Part shown: positions 1 to 7,256 of the stretch, piece by piece
Numbering within the stretch: position 1 is the stretch's first letter
Layout: each line of letters opens with the position of its first letter
DNA from: CAIKMD01 sp036490955
GTDB taxonomy: Bacteria > Pseudomonadota > Alphaproteobacteria > ATCC43930 > CGMCC-115725
NCBI GenBank assembly: GCA_036490955.1
Contig: DASXCX010000312.1
Coordinates: 1 to 10,891, forward strand
Reading direction: 5' to 3'
DNA: 10,891 bases
The notes under the pieces: generated by a model
Seen by the model: the letters and a program-made list of their open reading frames with translations, nothing else
Told to the model about the DNA's origin: nothing
Database searches by the model: none
Position numbers and translations under genes: made by a program

Positions 1-746
1 ATGCCGAGCGGGAGTTGATTGAATTCGGCGACGTTCGGCGGGCTCGAATTCAGCGACACGTTGTATTCGCGCGTGCCGATGCGTGCGACGCCGGCGGGCA
101 GGATGACGTTCGAACTGGTCAGCGCCTGAACGACGTCGTTCGCCGAGACGCCTTTTGCCTCGAGCCGCGCATTGTCGAGCTGGACCAGGATCTGACGCGA
201 TTTGCCGCCGTAAGGTGCGGTGATCGCGAGCCCCGGCACGGTGAAAAGCTTCAGGCGCAGGAAGTTCAGCGCATAGTCCGAGATCACCTGTTCGGGTACG
301 GTCTTGCTCGTGGCCGTCACCTGCAGGATCGGCACGCTCGAGGCGTTGAATTGGATCACGTTCGGCGGCGTCATGCCCGGCGGCAACTGGCGCAGGATGG
401 TGTCGTTGGCGGATTCGATCTGGGCGATCGAGGTGCCGACATCGGCGCCCGGCTGGAAATAGACCTTGAGGATGCCGGTGCTCGGGATCGATTCCGATTC
501 GAGGTGGTCGATGCCGTTGACGCTTTGTGAATAGGAGCGCTCGCTCACCAGCACGACGCGGCGTTCCATATCGAGCGCCGAGAGGCCGGGATAATTCCAA
601 GCTACGAGCACGACCGGAATGTCGATGATCGGGAAGATATCGACGATCATGCGCGTTGCCGCGAAACCGCCCATCAACAGGATGAGCAACGCTGTGACGG
701 CCGCGGTATAGGGCCGGCGCAGCGCCAGGCGCACCAAACCCATCAT
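1..746 (-). CDS. RND-family efflux permease, N-terminal part (cut by left edge)
   Basis: The visible 248 residues are the start of an inner-membrane RND (AcrB/MdtB/C-like, HAE1-type) proton-driven exporter, which normally works as a trimer with a periplasmic adaptor and an outer-membrane channel. A hydrophobic first transmembrane helix lies at about residues 13-31. It is followed by the family hallmark FPIIDIPVV (38-46), NYPG (51-54), and the porter-domain start, including ADVGTSIAQI (101-110) and LPPGM (121-125). The frame stays open to base 1, so roughly three quarters of a typical protein of about 1,030 residues lies outside. Two consecutive ATGs (746 and 743) can start it; a GGGGGAA ribosome site sits about 10 bases upstream. 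It lies 59 bases downstream of a same-strand acetyltransferase, so cotranscription is possible. No adaptor gene is in the window; one may lie beyond the left edge. The family is secure; the substrate cannot be told. Confidence 0.93.
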   Translation of the reverse strand, partial: MMGLVRLALRRPYTAAVTALLILLMGGFAATRMIVDIFPIIDIPVVLVAWNYPGLSALDMERRVVLVSERSYSQSVNGIDHLESESIPSTGILKVYFQPGADVGTSIAQIESANDTILRQLPPGMTPPNVIQFNASSVPILQVTATSKTVPEQVISDYALNFLRLKLFTVPGLAITAPYGGKSRQILVQLDNARLEAKGVSANDVVQALTSSNVILPAGVARIGTREYNVSLNSSPPNVAEFNQLPLG

Positions 747-790
747 CGGCGTATTTCCCCCAGCTCACACATTATTACGCGGCAATTCTA

Positions 791-804
791 GCGGCTTCGG
801 CCGC
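791..804 (-). terminator. Small GC stem-loop just after the acetyltransferase stop
   Basis: GCGGC and GCCGC arms (5 bp) enclose a 4-base loop, one base past the TAA stop of the minus-strand acetyltransferase. Read on the plus strand the loop is TTCG closed by C-G, an unusually stable tetraloop, but both neighbours are transcribed from the minus strand. No T-run follows on that strand, so it is at best a weak or Rho-assisted terminator or an mRNA-stabilising hairpin between this gene and the RND gene. Confidence 0.25.
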
Positions 805-805
805 C

Positions 806-1855
806 TTAGCGCCAGCGGCGCAAGCGCGCAGCAAGGCGCTCGCGCAATGCGAGCGCGAAGCCGGGCAGATTGCGCGGATTGGCCATGAAAAGGCCCCAGC
901 GTTCGCGGCGCTTGGTTAGCCACAGCTTCTTATAATCATCATCACCGCGGCCGAAATTGACCTCGATCGGCCGATCGCGCTCGAGCACGCGCGCCATCAT
1001 TCGCATCGTCAGCACGGTGCCGACCGAGTATTCGTCAAAGCGTCGATCGTGGGCGAGTTTGTAGATCGTGGTGCGGCCGCGCCAATGCAGCCAGAACTGC
1101 GCGGCGGCAGGAACGCCGCCGATCTTCATAATGCCAAGGCGCAACGCACCGACCGCCGCCGCGGCACGGATGAGGGCAGGCGTGAAGTCGGGGAAGGGTT
1201 CGCGCTCCTTCCAGCTTGCGTGATAGACCGTTTCGTAATCGGCGACCGCCGCATCGAGCGTGCTCGCGTCATCGTGATAAGCGATGCTGGCCTTGCCATC
1301 GGCATCGAGCTTCGCGCCGCGCCGGCGATAGGTGTTGCGCAAGCTCGCCGGTCGCTCGGCGAGGTAGCGTGCAAAATCGAGCCCGCCCGTCGCTTCGTAC
1401 CAGGTGCCCGAATCGAAATAGGGGAATACCGCCCAGCCGGCTTTGCGAAAGGCGGCGGCGAGCGTGTCATAGGCCGGATCGGCGGGATCGAGCCCGGCGA
1501 GTTGCACGGCATGGCAGGCGGGCCGGTCGCGCAGCAGGCCGGCGGCGATATCGTCGATCGCCGGCGCGAGACGCGGCTCGCCACTGCCGTAAATCGGGCC
1601 ATGCTCGGTGCTGTAGTAGTTCGAGAAACTCGTCAGCCGATGCGCACGGCCGTGCCGAGCGCAGACGAAAGCGACGGTTGGCGAGTCTTTCTTGTCGAGG
1701 TAAAGCCGTGGCGCGGTCGCCTTGTCGGTTCCGTGGCGGGCGAGGACGTGGTACCAGAGCGGCAAGGCAAAAAAACTACGCTCCGCGGCGCGCGTGAAAA
1801 GCGCCTGCAGTGCGGCGGGCAGATGGAGAAAATCGGGGTCCTCGACGAGATGCAT
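806..1855 (-). CDS. GNAT-fold (PF13480, FemAB/CelD-like) acetyltransferase
   Basis: This is a cytoplasmic N-acyl/acetyltransferase-like protein of the FemAB/CelD (Acetyltransf_6) group, often linked to cell-envelope or polysaccharide modification. Its substrate is unknown. With the start chosen here it has 349 residues. Visible family features are a basic RRR patch near 177-179 in the loop that begins the C-terminal GNAT half, HASWKE near 212-217, GVPAAAQ (247-253, a core strand), SVGTVL (277-282, the predicted acyl-CoA helix) and NFGRGDDDYK (300-309), the usual end motif. The C-terminus is very basic. An upstream ATG at 1912 would add 19 residues, but that start abuts the divergent gene exactly, and homologous proteins typically begin shortly before the DPDFL-like segment, so the ATG at 1855 is preferred. 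Neither start has a clear ribosome site. It faces a second family member on the plus strand. Family is confident, role is not. Confidence 0.85.
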   Translation of the reverse strand: MHLVEDPDFLHLPAALQALFTRAAERSFFALPLWYHVLARHGTDKATAPRLYLDKKDSPTVAFVCARHGRAHRLTSFSNYYSTEHGPIYGSGEPRLAPAIDDIAAGLLRDRPACHAVQLAGLDPADPAYDTLAAAFRKAGWAVFPYFDSGTWYEATGGLDFARYLAERPASLRNTYRRRGAKLDADGKASIAYHDDASTLDAAVADYETVYHASWKEREPFPDFTPALIRAAAAVGALRLGIMKIGGVPAAAQFWLHWRGRTTIYKLAHDRRFDEYSVGTVLTMRMMARVLERDRPIEVNFGRGDDDYKKLWLTKRRERWGLFMANPRNLPGFALALRERLAARLRRWR

Positions 1856-1912
1856 GAGCCGGATGAGATTACACCGACCGCGCGCCAAAGCGCATAGCGC
1901 GAGCCCAGGCAT

Positions 1913-2977
1913 TTGAGAGAATCCATCGATATCCAGCGCGAGACCCTGCCGACACGAGCGGCGTTGGAGCGCGAATGGCGTGCGCTGGAACGCATGGCGG
2001 GTCGCGGCTTCTTCCTCTCCTGGTCGTGGATCGGAACATGGCTGGCGACCTTACCGCCGGACGTCGAGCCTTTCCTCCTGCGCGCTAAAAGGGGCGGCGC
2101 AACGCTCGCCGTTGCGCTCGCTGTCGAGGGCGCCACCCAGCAGGCTCTTTATCTGAATGCAACGGGCGATCGCAATCTCGATGCGGTCTATATCGAGCAT
2201 AACGGCTTTCTTTGCGAGATCAGCGCCGAGCGCGCGGTCATGACCGCGCTCGCCGCTTGGTTCGCGCAAGTGCAGCCGCCGCTCGATGCGCTGCACCTTC
2301 CAGGCATCACGGCCGCTGCACGATATGGCGGGCTCGTCGCGGATGTGCGGGAAGCGTCAGGCTTCGCGACGAATTTGACACGGGTAGCGAAAGCCGGCGG
2401 CGATGTCGGCGCTGCGCTCGGCGGCAAGATGCGGCAACAATTAAGGCGCGCGCAGCGCGCCTATGAAGCGCGCGGCGCGCTCCAATTGAGCGAGGCGGCA
2501 AGCGTCGGTGAAGCGCTGGCGTTTTTCGACGCCATGAAGCGGCTGCATATCGCTTCATGGCAACGTCGCCGCCGTCGCCATGCTTTCGCCAGTCCGCACT
2601 TCGAGTGTTTCCATCGCGCGCTGATCGAACGGGAATTCGACAACGGCGCAATTCAGCTTTTGCGCGTTGTGGCCGGCGCCGCGCCGATCGGTTATCTCTA
2701 TAATTTCCGGCGCGATGGCATCCTCTATGCCTATCAGAGCGGCTTCGATGACGGCCATCGCGGGGTGAGCCCGGGCGTTGTCAGCCACGCGCTCGCCATA
2801 GCGCACAACGCCCAACGCGGCGATCGGCTTTACGATTTCCTCGCCGGCGGCAATCGCTTGAAGGAAAGCTTTGCCACCAATCGCTACAAGCTTTTCTGGC
2901 AAGTGCTGCGGCGGCCCAGGCTCGACCATCGCTTGCGTGCGGCCGCGCGGCAGATCAGGCGCAAGCTCGCACGCTGA
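1913..2977 (+). CDS. GNAT-fold (PF13480, CelD/BcsL-like) acetyltransferase, second copy
   Basis: This 354-residue protein shares the layout of the divergent neighbour and is very likely a distant paralogue. It has an N-terminal W-containing segment with FLSWSWIGTWL (34-44) and the basic KMRQQLRRAQRAY helix start (172-184). It then has IASWQRRRRR (213-222), the GAAPIGYLY strand (255-263), SPGVVSH (286-292, acyl-CoA helix) and YDFLAGGNRLKESF (307-320), which is equivalent to the neighbour's NFGRGDDDYK. The frame starts with TTG at 1913; a stop lies six codons upstream, and the next ATG (1994) would remove conserved sequence, so TTG or another non-ATG start is likely. AGG at 1907-1909 is a close, weak ribosome site. 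Known members act on envelope or exopolysaccharide substrates, but nothing here identifies the acceptor. The gene converges on the MipA-like gene with 18 bases between stops. Confidence 0.87.
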   Translation: MRESIDIQRETLPTRAALEREWRALERMAGRGFFLSWSWIGTWLATLPPDVEPFLLRAKRGGATLAVALAVEGATQQALYLNATGDRNLDAVYIEHNGFLCEISAERAVMTALAAWFAQVQPPLDALHLPGITAAARYGGLVADVREASGFATNLTRVAKAGGDVGAALGGKMRQQLRRAQRAYEARGALQLSEAASVGEALAFFDAMKRLHIASWQRRRRRHAFASPHFECFHRALIEREFDNGAIQLLRVVAGAAPIGYLYNFRRDGILYAYQSGFDDGHRGVSPGVVSHALAIAHNAQRGDRLYDFLAGGNRLKESFATNRYKLFWQVLRRPRLDHRLRAAARQIRRKLAR

Positions 2978-2981
2978 TCTG
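2951..2981. terminator. Inverted repeat spanning the stop codon, possible bidirectional terminator
   Basis: CAGATCA(G)GCG at 2951-2961 pairs with CGCTGATCTG at 2972-2981 through a 10-base loop, giving 7 + 3 bp with a single bulged G. The right arm contains the TGA stop of the second acetyltransferase. It sits between two convergent genes, the usual place for a shared terminator. No strong T-run follows on either side (CTTCAACCCAATCTTT on the plus strand), so its activity is an inference. Confidence 0.35.
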
Positions 2982-2995
2982 CTTCAACCCAATCT

Positions 2996-3829
2996 TTAGA
3001 ACGTGTAGTTGAGCGTTCCGGCGACGGACCAGCCCCATTCCGTCTGGGTGATCGGGCTGTTCACGGCCGAGCCGAGCAGTCGCTCGACGCCGACGTCGCC
3101 ATCGACGAACCAATGGTCGTTGAAGTGATAGAGGCCGGCAACGCCGAGCTTCGCGTCCTTCAACCCGCCATTGGCGCTGTAGTTGTGGAAATGGGATTGC
3201 GCGTCGGTGTTTCCGGGATTGATGCCGAAATAGGCCTGCATGTAACGCGAATCGGCGAAAGTAATTTCGGGGCCGACGAAGACCTGAAACTTCTCGTTGG
3301 CAACCACCGGCATATAGGCGCCGATATCGGCGGTGAGGCCCTGATAGCTCGTCAGCGCTTGCTTCACATCGGCGCTGATGACGATGGGTACGAAAGCGTA
3401 TTGCACGAAAGCCTTGAAGACCGGCGCGGGATCGATGTTGCCCGTGCCGGCAAGACGCGTCGCCGCATTGTGCTCGCGGCCCATATCGTAAGTCAGTCCG
3501 ACGCCGGCGCGATAATTCGCGCCGCGCAGGATGTTCACGCCGATGCCTTCGCCGATCGAGAGATAGGCGAGATCCTTGTAGCGTACATCGACCGTCGGCG
3601 CCGGCGAGAGCCGCTCTTCGTTCGAACCTTCATAAGCGGGGAGGCCGGCAGCGCCCATGCCGACAGTGACCTGCCAATCGGGAACCGGTCCGCCGAGCGG
3701 ACGCATGACGATCCCAGCGGAATTTTGCCAGTCCGTCAGGGTCGAGGTTTGTGCGGAAGCCATACCGGCGCTCATGGCCAGGGCCAAGCCGCAACTTCCG
3801 CCGATCATCCCGCGCAAGGTGCCTTGCAT
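2996..3829 (-). CDS. MipA/OmpV family outer-membrane protein
   Basis: This is an outer-membrane beta-barrel of the MipA/OmpV family (PF06629), whose members act as scaffolds for murein enzymes or as adhesion and osmotic porin-like proteins; the role here is not defined. The 277-residue precursor begins with a signal peptide (basic start, hydrophobic core, cleavage after ASA before QTSTLTDW). The mature part has the family opening of a short strand, a Y-E-G-S-NEER segment, SPAPTVDVRYKDLAYLS, and a C-terminal strand ending in NYTF. A terminal phenylalanine is the standard BAM recognition signal. An ATG at 3865 would add 12 residues, but the ATG at 3829 has a good ribosome site and gives a normal signal peptide. 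The gene is monocistronic by arrangement, with the nearest same-strand gene more than a kilobase away. Confidence 0.92.
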   Translation of the reverse strand: MQGTLRGMIGGSCGLALAMSAGMASAQTSTLTDWQNSAGIVMRPLGGPVPDWQVTVGMGAAGLPAYEGSNEERLSPAPTVDVRYKDLAYLSIGEGIGVNILRGANYRAGVGLTYDMGREHNAATRLAGTGNIDPAPVFKAFVQYAFVPIVISADVKQALTSYQGLTADIGAYMPVVANEKFQVFVGPEITFADSRYMQAYFGINPGNTDAQSHFHNYSANGGLKDAKLGVAGLYHFNDHWFVDGDVGVERLLGSAVNSPITQTEWGWSVAGTLNYTF

Positions 3830-3838
3830 TATCGCTAT

Positions 3839-3847
3839 CTCTCTCCC
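3839..3847 (-). promoter_or_regulatory. Ribosome binding site fixing the MipA-like start
   Basis: GGGAGAGAG on the minus strand ends 9 bases before the ATG at 3829. It supports this start over the in-frame ATG at 3865, and the signal peptide n-region then has normal length. Confidence 0.65.
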
Positions 3848-3887
3848 GATGATGGTCCGCATCAATGACGAAAGCTTTTTGGCGAAA

Positions 3888-4004
3888 TCATGACGTCGCC
3901 GTGGAAACGTCGATAAAACGCGCGGCGGCCGACAGAGGGGCGCGTGCGTGCCGGGATCGCCCGTCGCCGACGATCACGACGTCGAAATCCTGCTTCTTGG
4001 CCAT
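3888..4004 (-). pseudogene. Possible relic of a FAD-binding oxidoreductase N-terminus
   Basis: A 38-codon minus-strand frame opens with MAKKQDFDVVIVGDGRS. This resembles the first beta-strand and glycine turn (DVVIVGxG) of FAD/NAD-binding oxidoreductases such as UbiH-type hydroxylases. After about 15 residues the similarity is lost: the third glycine and following helix are absent and the frame stops at 3888. The other two minus-strand frames do not restore a Rossmann helix either. The start lies 35 bases from the divergent phosphatase gene, without a clear ribosome site. I read it as the possible remnant of a deleted flavoprotein gene. A chance frame or an unrelated tiny protein cannot be excluded. 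Confidence 0.3.
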
Positions 4005-4039
4005 AGAAATCGTCGCCCGTTCGCCCCATCATCAGGCAG

Positions 4040-4837
4040 ATGATCGATACGGAAAGTGTCGCAACTTTCATGCGCGAAACGGCACGGGCCGTGATTTTGC
4101 CGCGTTTCCGCGCCTTACGGCAGGGTGATGTACGTGAGAAGAGACCCGGCGATCCGGTCACCATTGCCGATACCGAGGCCGAGCAAGAACTGACGCGCCG
4201 CCTCAAGACGGTACTTCACGGAGCCAACGTCCTGGGCGAGGAAAGCGTCGCCGAAGATGCATCGCGTCTCGCCTGGCTTTCGGCTGAGGCGCCGGTCTGG
4301 ATCATCGATCCGATCGACGGCACCTCGAACTTTGTGCGCGGCAATGCGGGCTTCGTCGTGATCGTCGCACTGGCGCGGCAAGGCATCGTCGAAGGCGGTT
4401 GGATCTACAACCCGCTCGGCGATGTGATGATCTCGGCACTCAAAGGCGAGGGCGCATGGAGCGCCGGCCGGCGGCTGCAGGTCAATCGCGAGGTGCCGCC
4501 CGAGAAGCTGACCGGCGCTGCCTATGGCCGCACGAAATCGGGTGTGCGTGCCGGTCGTGCGCTCAACGACAGCGGTCGCATCCGCGGCGTGCATAATCAA
4601 GGCTGCAGCGGCCTCGAATATATGGCGATCGCGCAAGGCATGGCGCAATTCTCGCTGCATTCGCGCTCGCTGCCATGGGACCATGCCGCCGGCATGCTGA
4701 TCGTGCATGAAGCTGGCGGCGTCGGCAGTTTTCTCGATGGCGGCGTTTACGATCCGCGCATCATCGATCAAGCCGTCCTCGCCGCTTCGACCCCGCAAGG
4801 CTGGCAGACGGTGCATGACGTCGTGACGGCGGCATGA
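4040..4837 (+). CDS. Inositol monophosphatase family protein
   Basis: This is a cytoplasmic Mg2+-dependent, lithium-sensitive-type phosphatase of the IMPase/SuhB/HisN/CysQ superfamily, hydrolysing a phosphate monoester. The 265-residue length is typical. Metal and catalytic motifs are all present: D44 within VTIADTEAE, GEES at 66-69 (metal-binding Glu), DPIDGT at 90-95 (the family signature) and PWDHAAG at 212-218 with the third metal Asp (D214). The exact substrate (inositol-1-phosphate, histidinol phosphate or 3'-phosphoadenosine 5'-phosphate) cannot be decided from these motifs. The gene starts with ATG at 4040 behind a weak AGG at 4034-4036. It heads a same-strand group, with the dehydrogenase starting 4 bases after its stop. 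Confidence 0.93.
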   Translation: MIDTESVATFMRETARAVILPRFRALRQGDVREKRPGDPVTIADTEAEQELTRRLKTVLHGANVLGEESVAEDASRLAWLSAEAPVWIIDPIDGTSNFVRGNAGFVVIVALARQGIVEGGWIYNPLGDVMISALKGEGAWSAGRRLQVNREVPPEKLTGAAYGRTKSGVRAGRALNDSGRIRGVHNQGCSGLEYMAIAQGMAQFSLHSRSLPWDHAAGMLIVHEAGGVGSFLDGGVYDPRIIDQAVLAASTPQGWQTVHDVVTAA

Positions 4838-4841
4838 GCCG

Positions 4842-5675
4842 ATGAAAGGCAAGACCTGCGTTATCACCGGTGCGACCGACGGCATCGGCCTCGAAGCCGC
4901 GGCCGGGCTCGGCGCGCTCGGCGCGCGGTTGGTGCTGGTTGGCCGCAATCGTGCAAAAGGCGAGGTCGTGCTTGCGGCGTTGCGTCAGCGCGTGCCGGGC
5001 ATCGTGGCCGAGATGCATTATGCCGATCTCTCGCGCCGCGACGAGGTCCAGCGGCTGGCTTCCGAACTACTCGCGGCAGCGCCGCGCATCGACGTGCTGC
5101 TCAATAACGCCGGCGCGTTCTTCGAAAAACGCGCGGTGATCGGGGATGGGCTCGAGCAGACTTTCGCGCTCAATCACATGGGCTATTTCCGGCTGACCGC
5201 GCCGTTGCGCGAACGGCTGATCGCGTCGGCGCCGTCGCGCATCGTCAACGTCGCTTCGGAAGCCCATCGCAATGCGGCGCTCGATTTCGAGGATCTGCAA
5301 ACCGCGAACGCCTATAGCGGCTGGAAGGCTTATCAGCGCTCGAAGCTCGCCAATATCCTGTTCACGCGCGCTCTGGCGCGGCGGCTTGCCGGCACTGGGG
5401 TCACCGCCAATTGCCTCCATCCGGGCTTCGTAGCGACCGGCTTCGGCAACAACAATCGCGGCCTCTGGGGCATCGGCATTCGCCTCGGCAAGCTTTTCGC
5501 GGCGATTCCCGTCCCGCGCGGCGCCGAGACGCCGGTCTATCTCGCCTCGGCGCCCGAGGTCGAAGGCGTCAGCGGCAAGTATTTCGACAAATGCCGCGAA
5601 CGCGATCCCAATGCCGCGGCACGGAACGATGCGGATGCCGAGCGGCTTTGGGAAGTGAGCGAGCGCCTTGCCTGA
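4842..5675 (+). CDS. Short-chain dehydrogenase/reductase (retinol dehydrogenase-like)
   Basis: This is a cytoplasmic NAD(P)-dependent oxidoreductase of the classical SDR superfamily with 277 residues. The cofactor motif TGATDGIG is at residues 9-16, NNAG at 88-91, the catalytic Asn at 111, the catalytic Ser at 139 (NVASEAH) and YQRSK at 164-168 (catalytic Tyr and Lys), followed by HPGFVATGF. The arrangement, with the DFEDLQ insert before the catalytic Tyr, resembles the retinol-dehydrogenase/WW-oxidoreductase-like group. VGRNR after the second strand (33-37), with Arg at the cofactor ribose position, suggests a preference for NADP(H). The start overlaps no gene and is 4 bases after the phosphatase stop, so translation is probably coupled. 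The substrate is unknown. Confidence 0.93.
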   Translation: MKGKTCVITGATDGIGLEAAAGLGALGARLVLVGRNRAKGEVVLAALRQRVPGIVAEMHYADLSRRDEVQRLASELLAAAPRIDVLLNNAGAFFEKRAVIGDGLEQTFALNHMGYFRLTAPLRERLIASAPSRIVNVASEAHRNAALDFEDLQTANAYSGWKAYQRSKLANILFTRALARRLAGTGVTANCLHPGFVATGFGNNNRGLWGIGIRLGKLFAAIPVPRGAETPVYLASAPEVEGVSGKYFDKCRERDPNAAARNDADAERLWEVSERLA

Positions 5676-5708
5676 CGGGCGGCGGCCGCATCAAGCTGAG
5701 GAGAGAGC

Positions 5709-6269
5709 ATGGCCAAGGATATCGTCGTTATCGTCGGCAGCCTGCGCAAGGAATCATTCAATCGCAAAATGGCCAACGCGCTCGTCGGACTGGCGCCGGC
5801 ATCGCTGAAGCTCGAGATCGTCGAGATCGGGCAGCTCCCGCTCTACAACCAGGATCTCGATCCCGACGATCAGCCAGCAGCGTGGAAGGAGTTCCGCGCG
5901 CGGGTGAAAAAGGCGGATGGCGTCCTCTTCGTTACGCCGGAATACAATCGCTCGGTCCCGGCGCCACTGAAGAATGCGATCGATGTCGGCTCGCGCCCTT
6001 ATGGCCAAAGCGTCTGGGACAAGAAGCCAGCCGCCGTGATCAGCGTCTCGCCGGGTTTGATTGGCGCTTTCGGCGCCAATCATCATCTGCGCCAGAGCCT
6101 CGTCTTCCTCAACATGCCGACGATGCAGCAGCCCGAAGCCTATATCGGCGGCGCCGACAAGCTGTTCGATGTCAGCGGCAAGATCACGAATGACGGTACA
6201 CGCGGCTTCCTCGCCAAGTTTATGGAAGCCTTTGCATCCTGGGTGGAGGACCACCCGGCGTCAGCGTAA
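5709..6269 (+). CDS. NAD(P)H-dependent FMN reductase
   Basis: This is a flavodoxin-fold cytoplasmic reductase of the NADPH-dependent FMN reductase family (PF03358; the group containing YieF/ChrR-type quinone and chromate reductases), transferring electrons from NAD(P)H through bound FMN. The 186-residue length fits. The FMN-phosphate loop GSLRKESFN lies at residues 10-18, the typical LPLYNQDLD at 43-51, and the flavin-ring loop PEYNRSVPAPLKNAID at 77-92. SPGLIGAFGA at 114-123 is the third flavin loop. A strong GAGGAGAGAG ribosome site (5698-5707) immediately precedes the ATG. It follows the dehydrogenase by 33 bases, so it is likely in the same operon, perhaps as a quinone or oxidative-stress reductase. 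Its last 9 bases overlap the convergent exchanger gene. Confidence 0.93.
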   Translation: MAKDIVVIVGSLRKESFNRKMANALVGLAPASLKLEIVEIGQLPLYNQDLDPDDQPAAWKEFRARVKKADGVLFVTPEYNRSVPAPLKNAIDVGSRPYGQSVWDKKPAAVISVSPGLIGAFGANHHLRQSLVFLNMPTMQQPEAYIGGADKLFDVSGKITNDGTRGFLAKFMEAFASWVEDHPASA

Positions 6270-7256
6270 CAGCAGCGCGCCAACGAACAGCAGATAGAAG
6301 ACGCTTGCCCAGGACAGGCGCTTGCCGGTGACACGCTCGCCGCGAAACATGAAGAAGAGCGCCAGCACGGTGATCGCGGTGACGCCGCCGGCGATGATCA
6401 ACGGCCGCTCGAACAGCCAAGGCGTGCCAAACAAGCCGAAGGCCGTCGGAATCGTTGCCTGGATCATCATGGCGCCGCTGATATTGGCGAGCGCCATGTT
6501 TTCCTTGCCCTGGCGCACCCATATGATGGCGTTCATGGTTTCGGGCATCTCGGTGGCGATGGGGCTGAGCAGCAGCGCGACGATTTGCGGGCGCAAACCG
6601 AGCCACGGCCCGATCACATCGAGCTGCGCGACGAAGATACGTGACGCGACGAAGATCACCACCAGTGCGATACCGGTTTGCAACGCCGCCCAGAATAGTG
6701 ATGGCTGGCTGTCCTTGGGCCGAAATTTGAGCGGCTCGAGCGCGCCTTCGTCGACCGGGCGTTCCTCGCGCCGCAATTCCTTCGCGACGTAAAGCGCATA
6801 AGCGCCGATGAAGGCCCAGCCGAGCCAGCTTTTACCGGGAAACGAAACCAACCCAAGGGCGAGCTTGACGATGAAAATGCTGAGGAACCAGCCCTGGTCG
6901 CGGCTGAGGCGACGGCTGTCGACGTCGAGCGCTTCCTTGCGGCGCACCTTGAGTCGCGCCGAGCCCATCAGCGTGAGGCCAACGACGCCGTAAGCAAGCG
7001 TGCTGAGCGCCAAGGGGCCACCGAGCGCGGCGCCGATCCCGATCTCCCGCTCCGCCGGACTATGGCCGAAGACGACCGCGACGAAGGTCACGACACTTTC
7101 GGGCAGCGCGGTTCCGAACGCCGCCAGAATCGTGCCGGTCGCGGTCTGGCTGATCGCGAGCCGTTTGCCCAGCCACTCGACGCCATTGACGAAATACTCG
7201 CACGAAAAATAGATCAGAACGGCGGAGCCGAAGAACAGAATGAGCGTGAGTGCCAT
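6261..7256 (-). CDS. Sodium/calcium exchanger family membrane protein
   Basis: This inner-membrane antiporter belongs to the CaCA (PF01699) superfamily and probably exchanges Na+ or H+ for Ca2+ or another cation. With this start it has 331 residues and about ten hydrophobic segments in two inverted halves. The alpha-1 repeat is GTILAAFGTALPES (41-54) and the alpha-2 repeat begins LLLSPIATEMPE (228-239), followed by NISGAMMIQATIP. Acidic residues at the ion-binding turns are retained in both. A charged cytosolic loop (RREERPVDEG region) separates the halves. In-frame ATGs at 7328 and 7286 would add 24 or 10 hydrophilic residues. The ATG at 7256 puts the first membrane helix at the N-terminus, as usual for the family, but no start has a clear ribosome site. 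Its 3' end overlaps the FMN reductase gene convergently. Confidence 0.88.
   Translation of the reverse strand: MALTLILFFGSAVLIYFSCEYFVNGVEWLGKRLAISQTATGTILAAFGTALPESVVTFVAVVFGHSPAEREIGIGAALGGPLALSTLAYGVVGLTLMGSARLKVRRKEALDVDSRRLSRDQGWFLSIFIVKLALGLVSFPGKSWLGWAFIGAYALYVAKELRREERPVDEGALEPLKFRPKDSQPSLFWAALQTGIALVVIFVASRIFVAQLDVIGPWLGLRPQIVALLLSPIATEMPETMNAIIWVRQGKENMALANISGAMMIQATIPTAFGLFGTPWLFERPLIIAGGVTAITVLALFFMFRGERVTGKRLSWASVFYLLFVGALLLR

Larger units (their letters stand above)
3830..4039. other. Divergent intergenic region between mipA-like and phosphatase genes
   Basis: These 210 bases separate divergent genes and should carry both promoters. I see no convincing sigma-70 boxes. The only structure recognised is the MipA-side ribosome site and the short flavoprotein-like frame at 3888-4004. 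Longer open frames across it on both strands lack recognisable protein character. Confidence 0.4.

Noticed and set aside
15..530. Plus-strand 171-residue frame at the left end
   Set aside because: It is the complement of the RND permease, whose minus-strand translation shows clear family motifs throughout.
1049..1897. Plus-strand 282-residue frame opposite the first acetyltransferase
   Set aside because: Low-complexity, Arg/Gly-rich translation with no family character; the minus strand carries the recognisable PF13480 motifs.
3113..3868. Plus-strand 251-residue frame opposite the MipA-like gene
   Set aside because: Antisense shadow; the minus strand gives a signal peptide and beta-barrel ending in Phe.
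5411..6193. Plus-strand 260-residue frame spanning the SDR-FMN reductase junction
   Set aside because: It is out of frame with both genes, is extremely Arg-rich and crosses a gene boundary with its own ribosome site.
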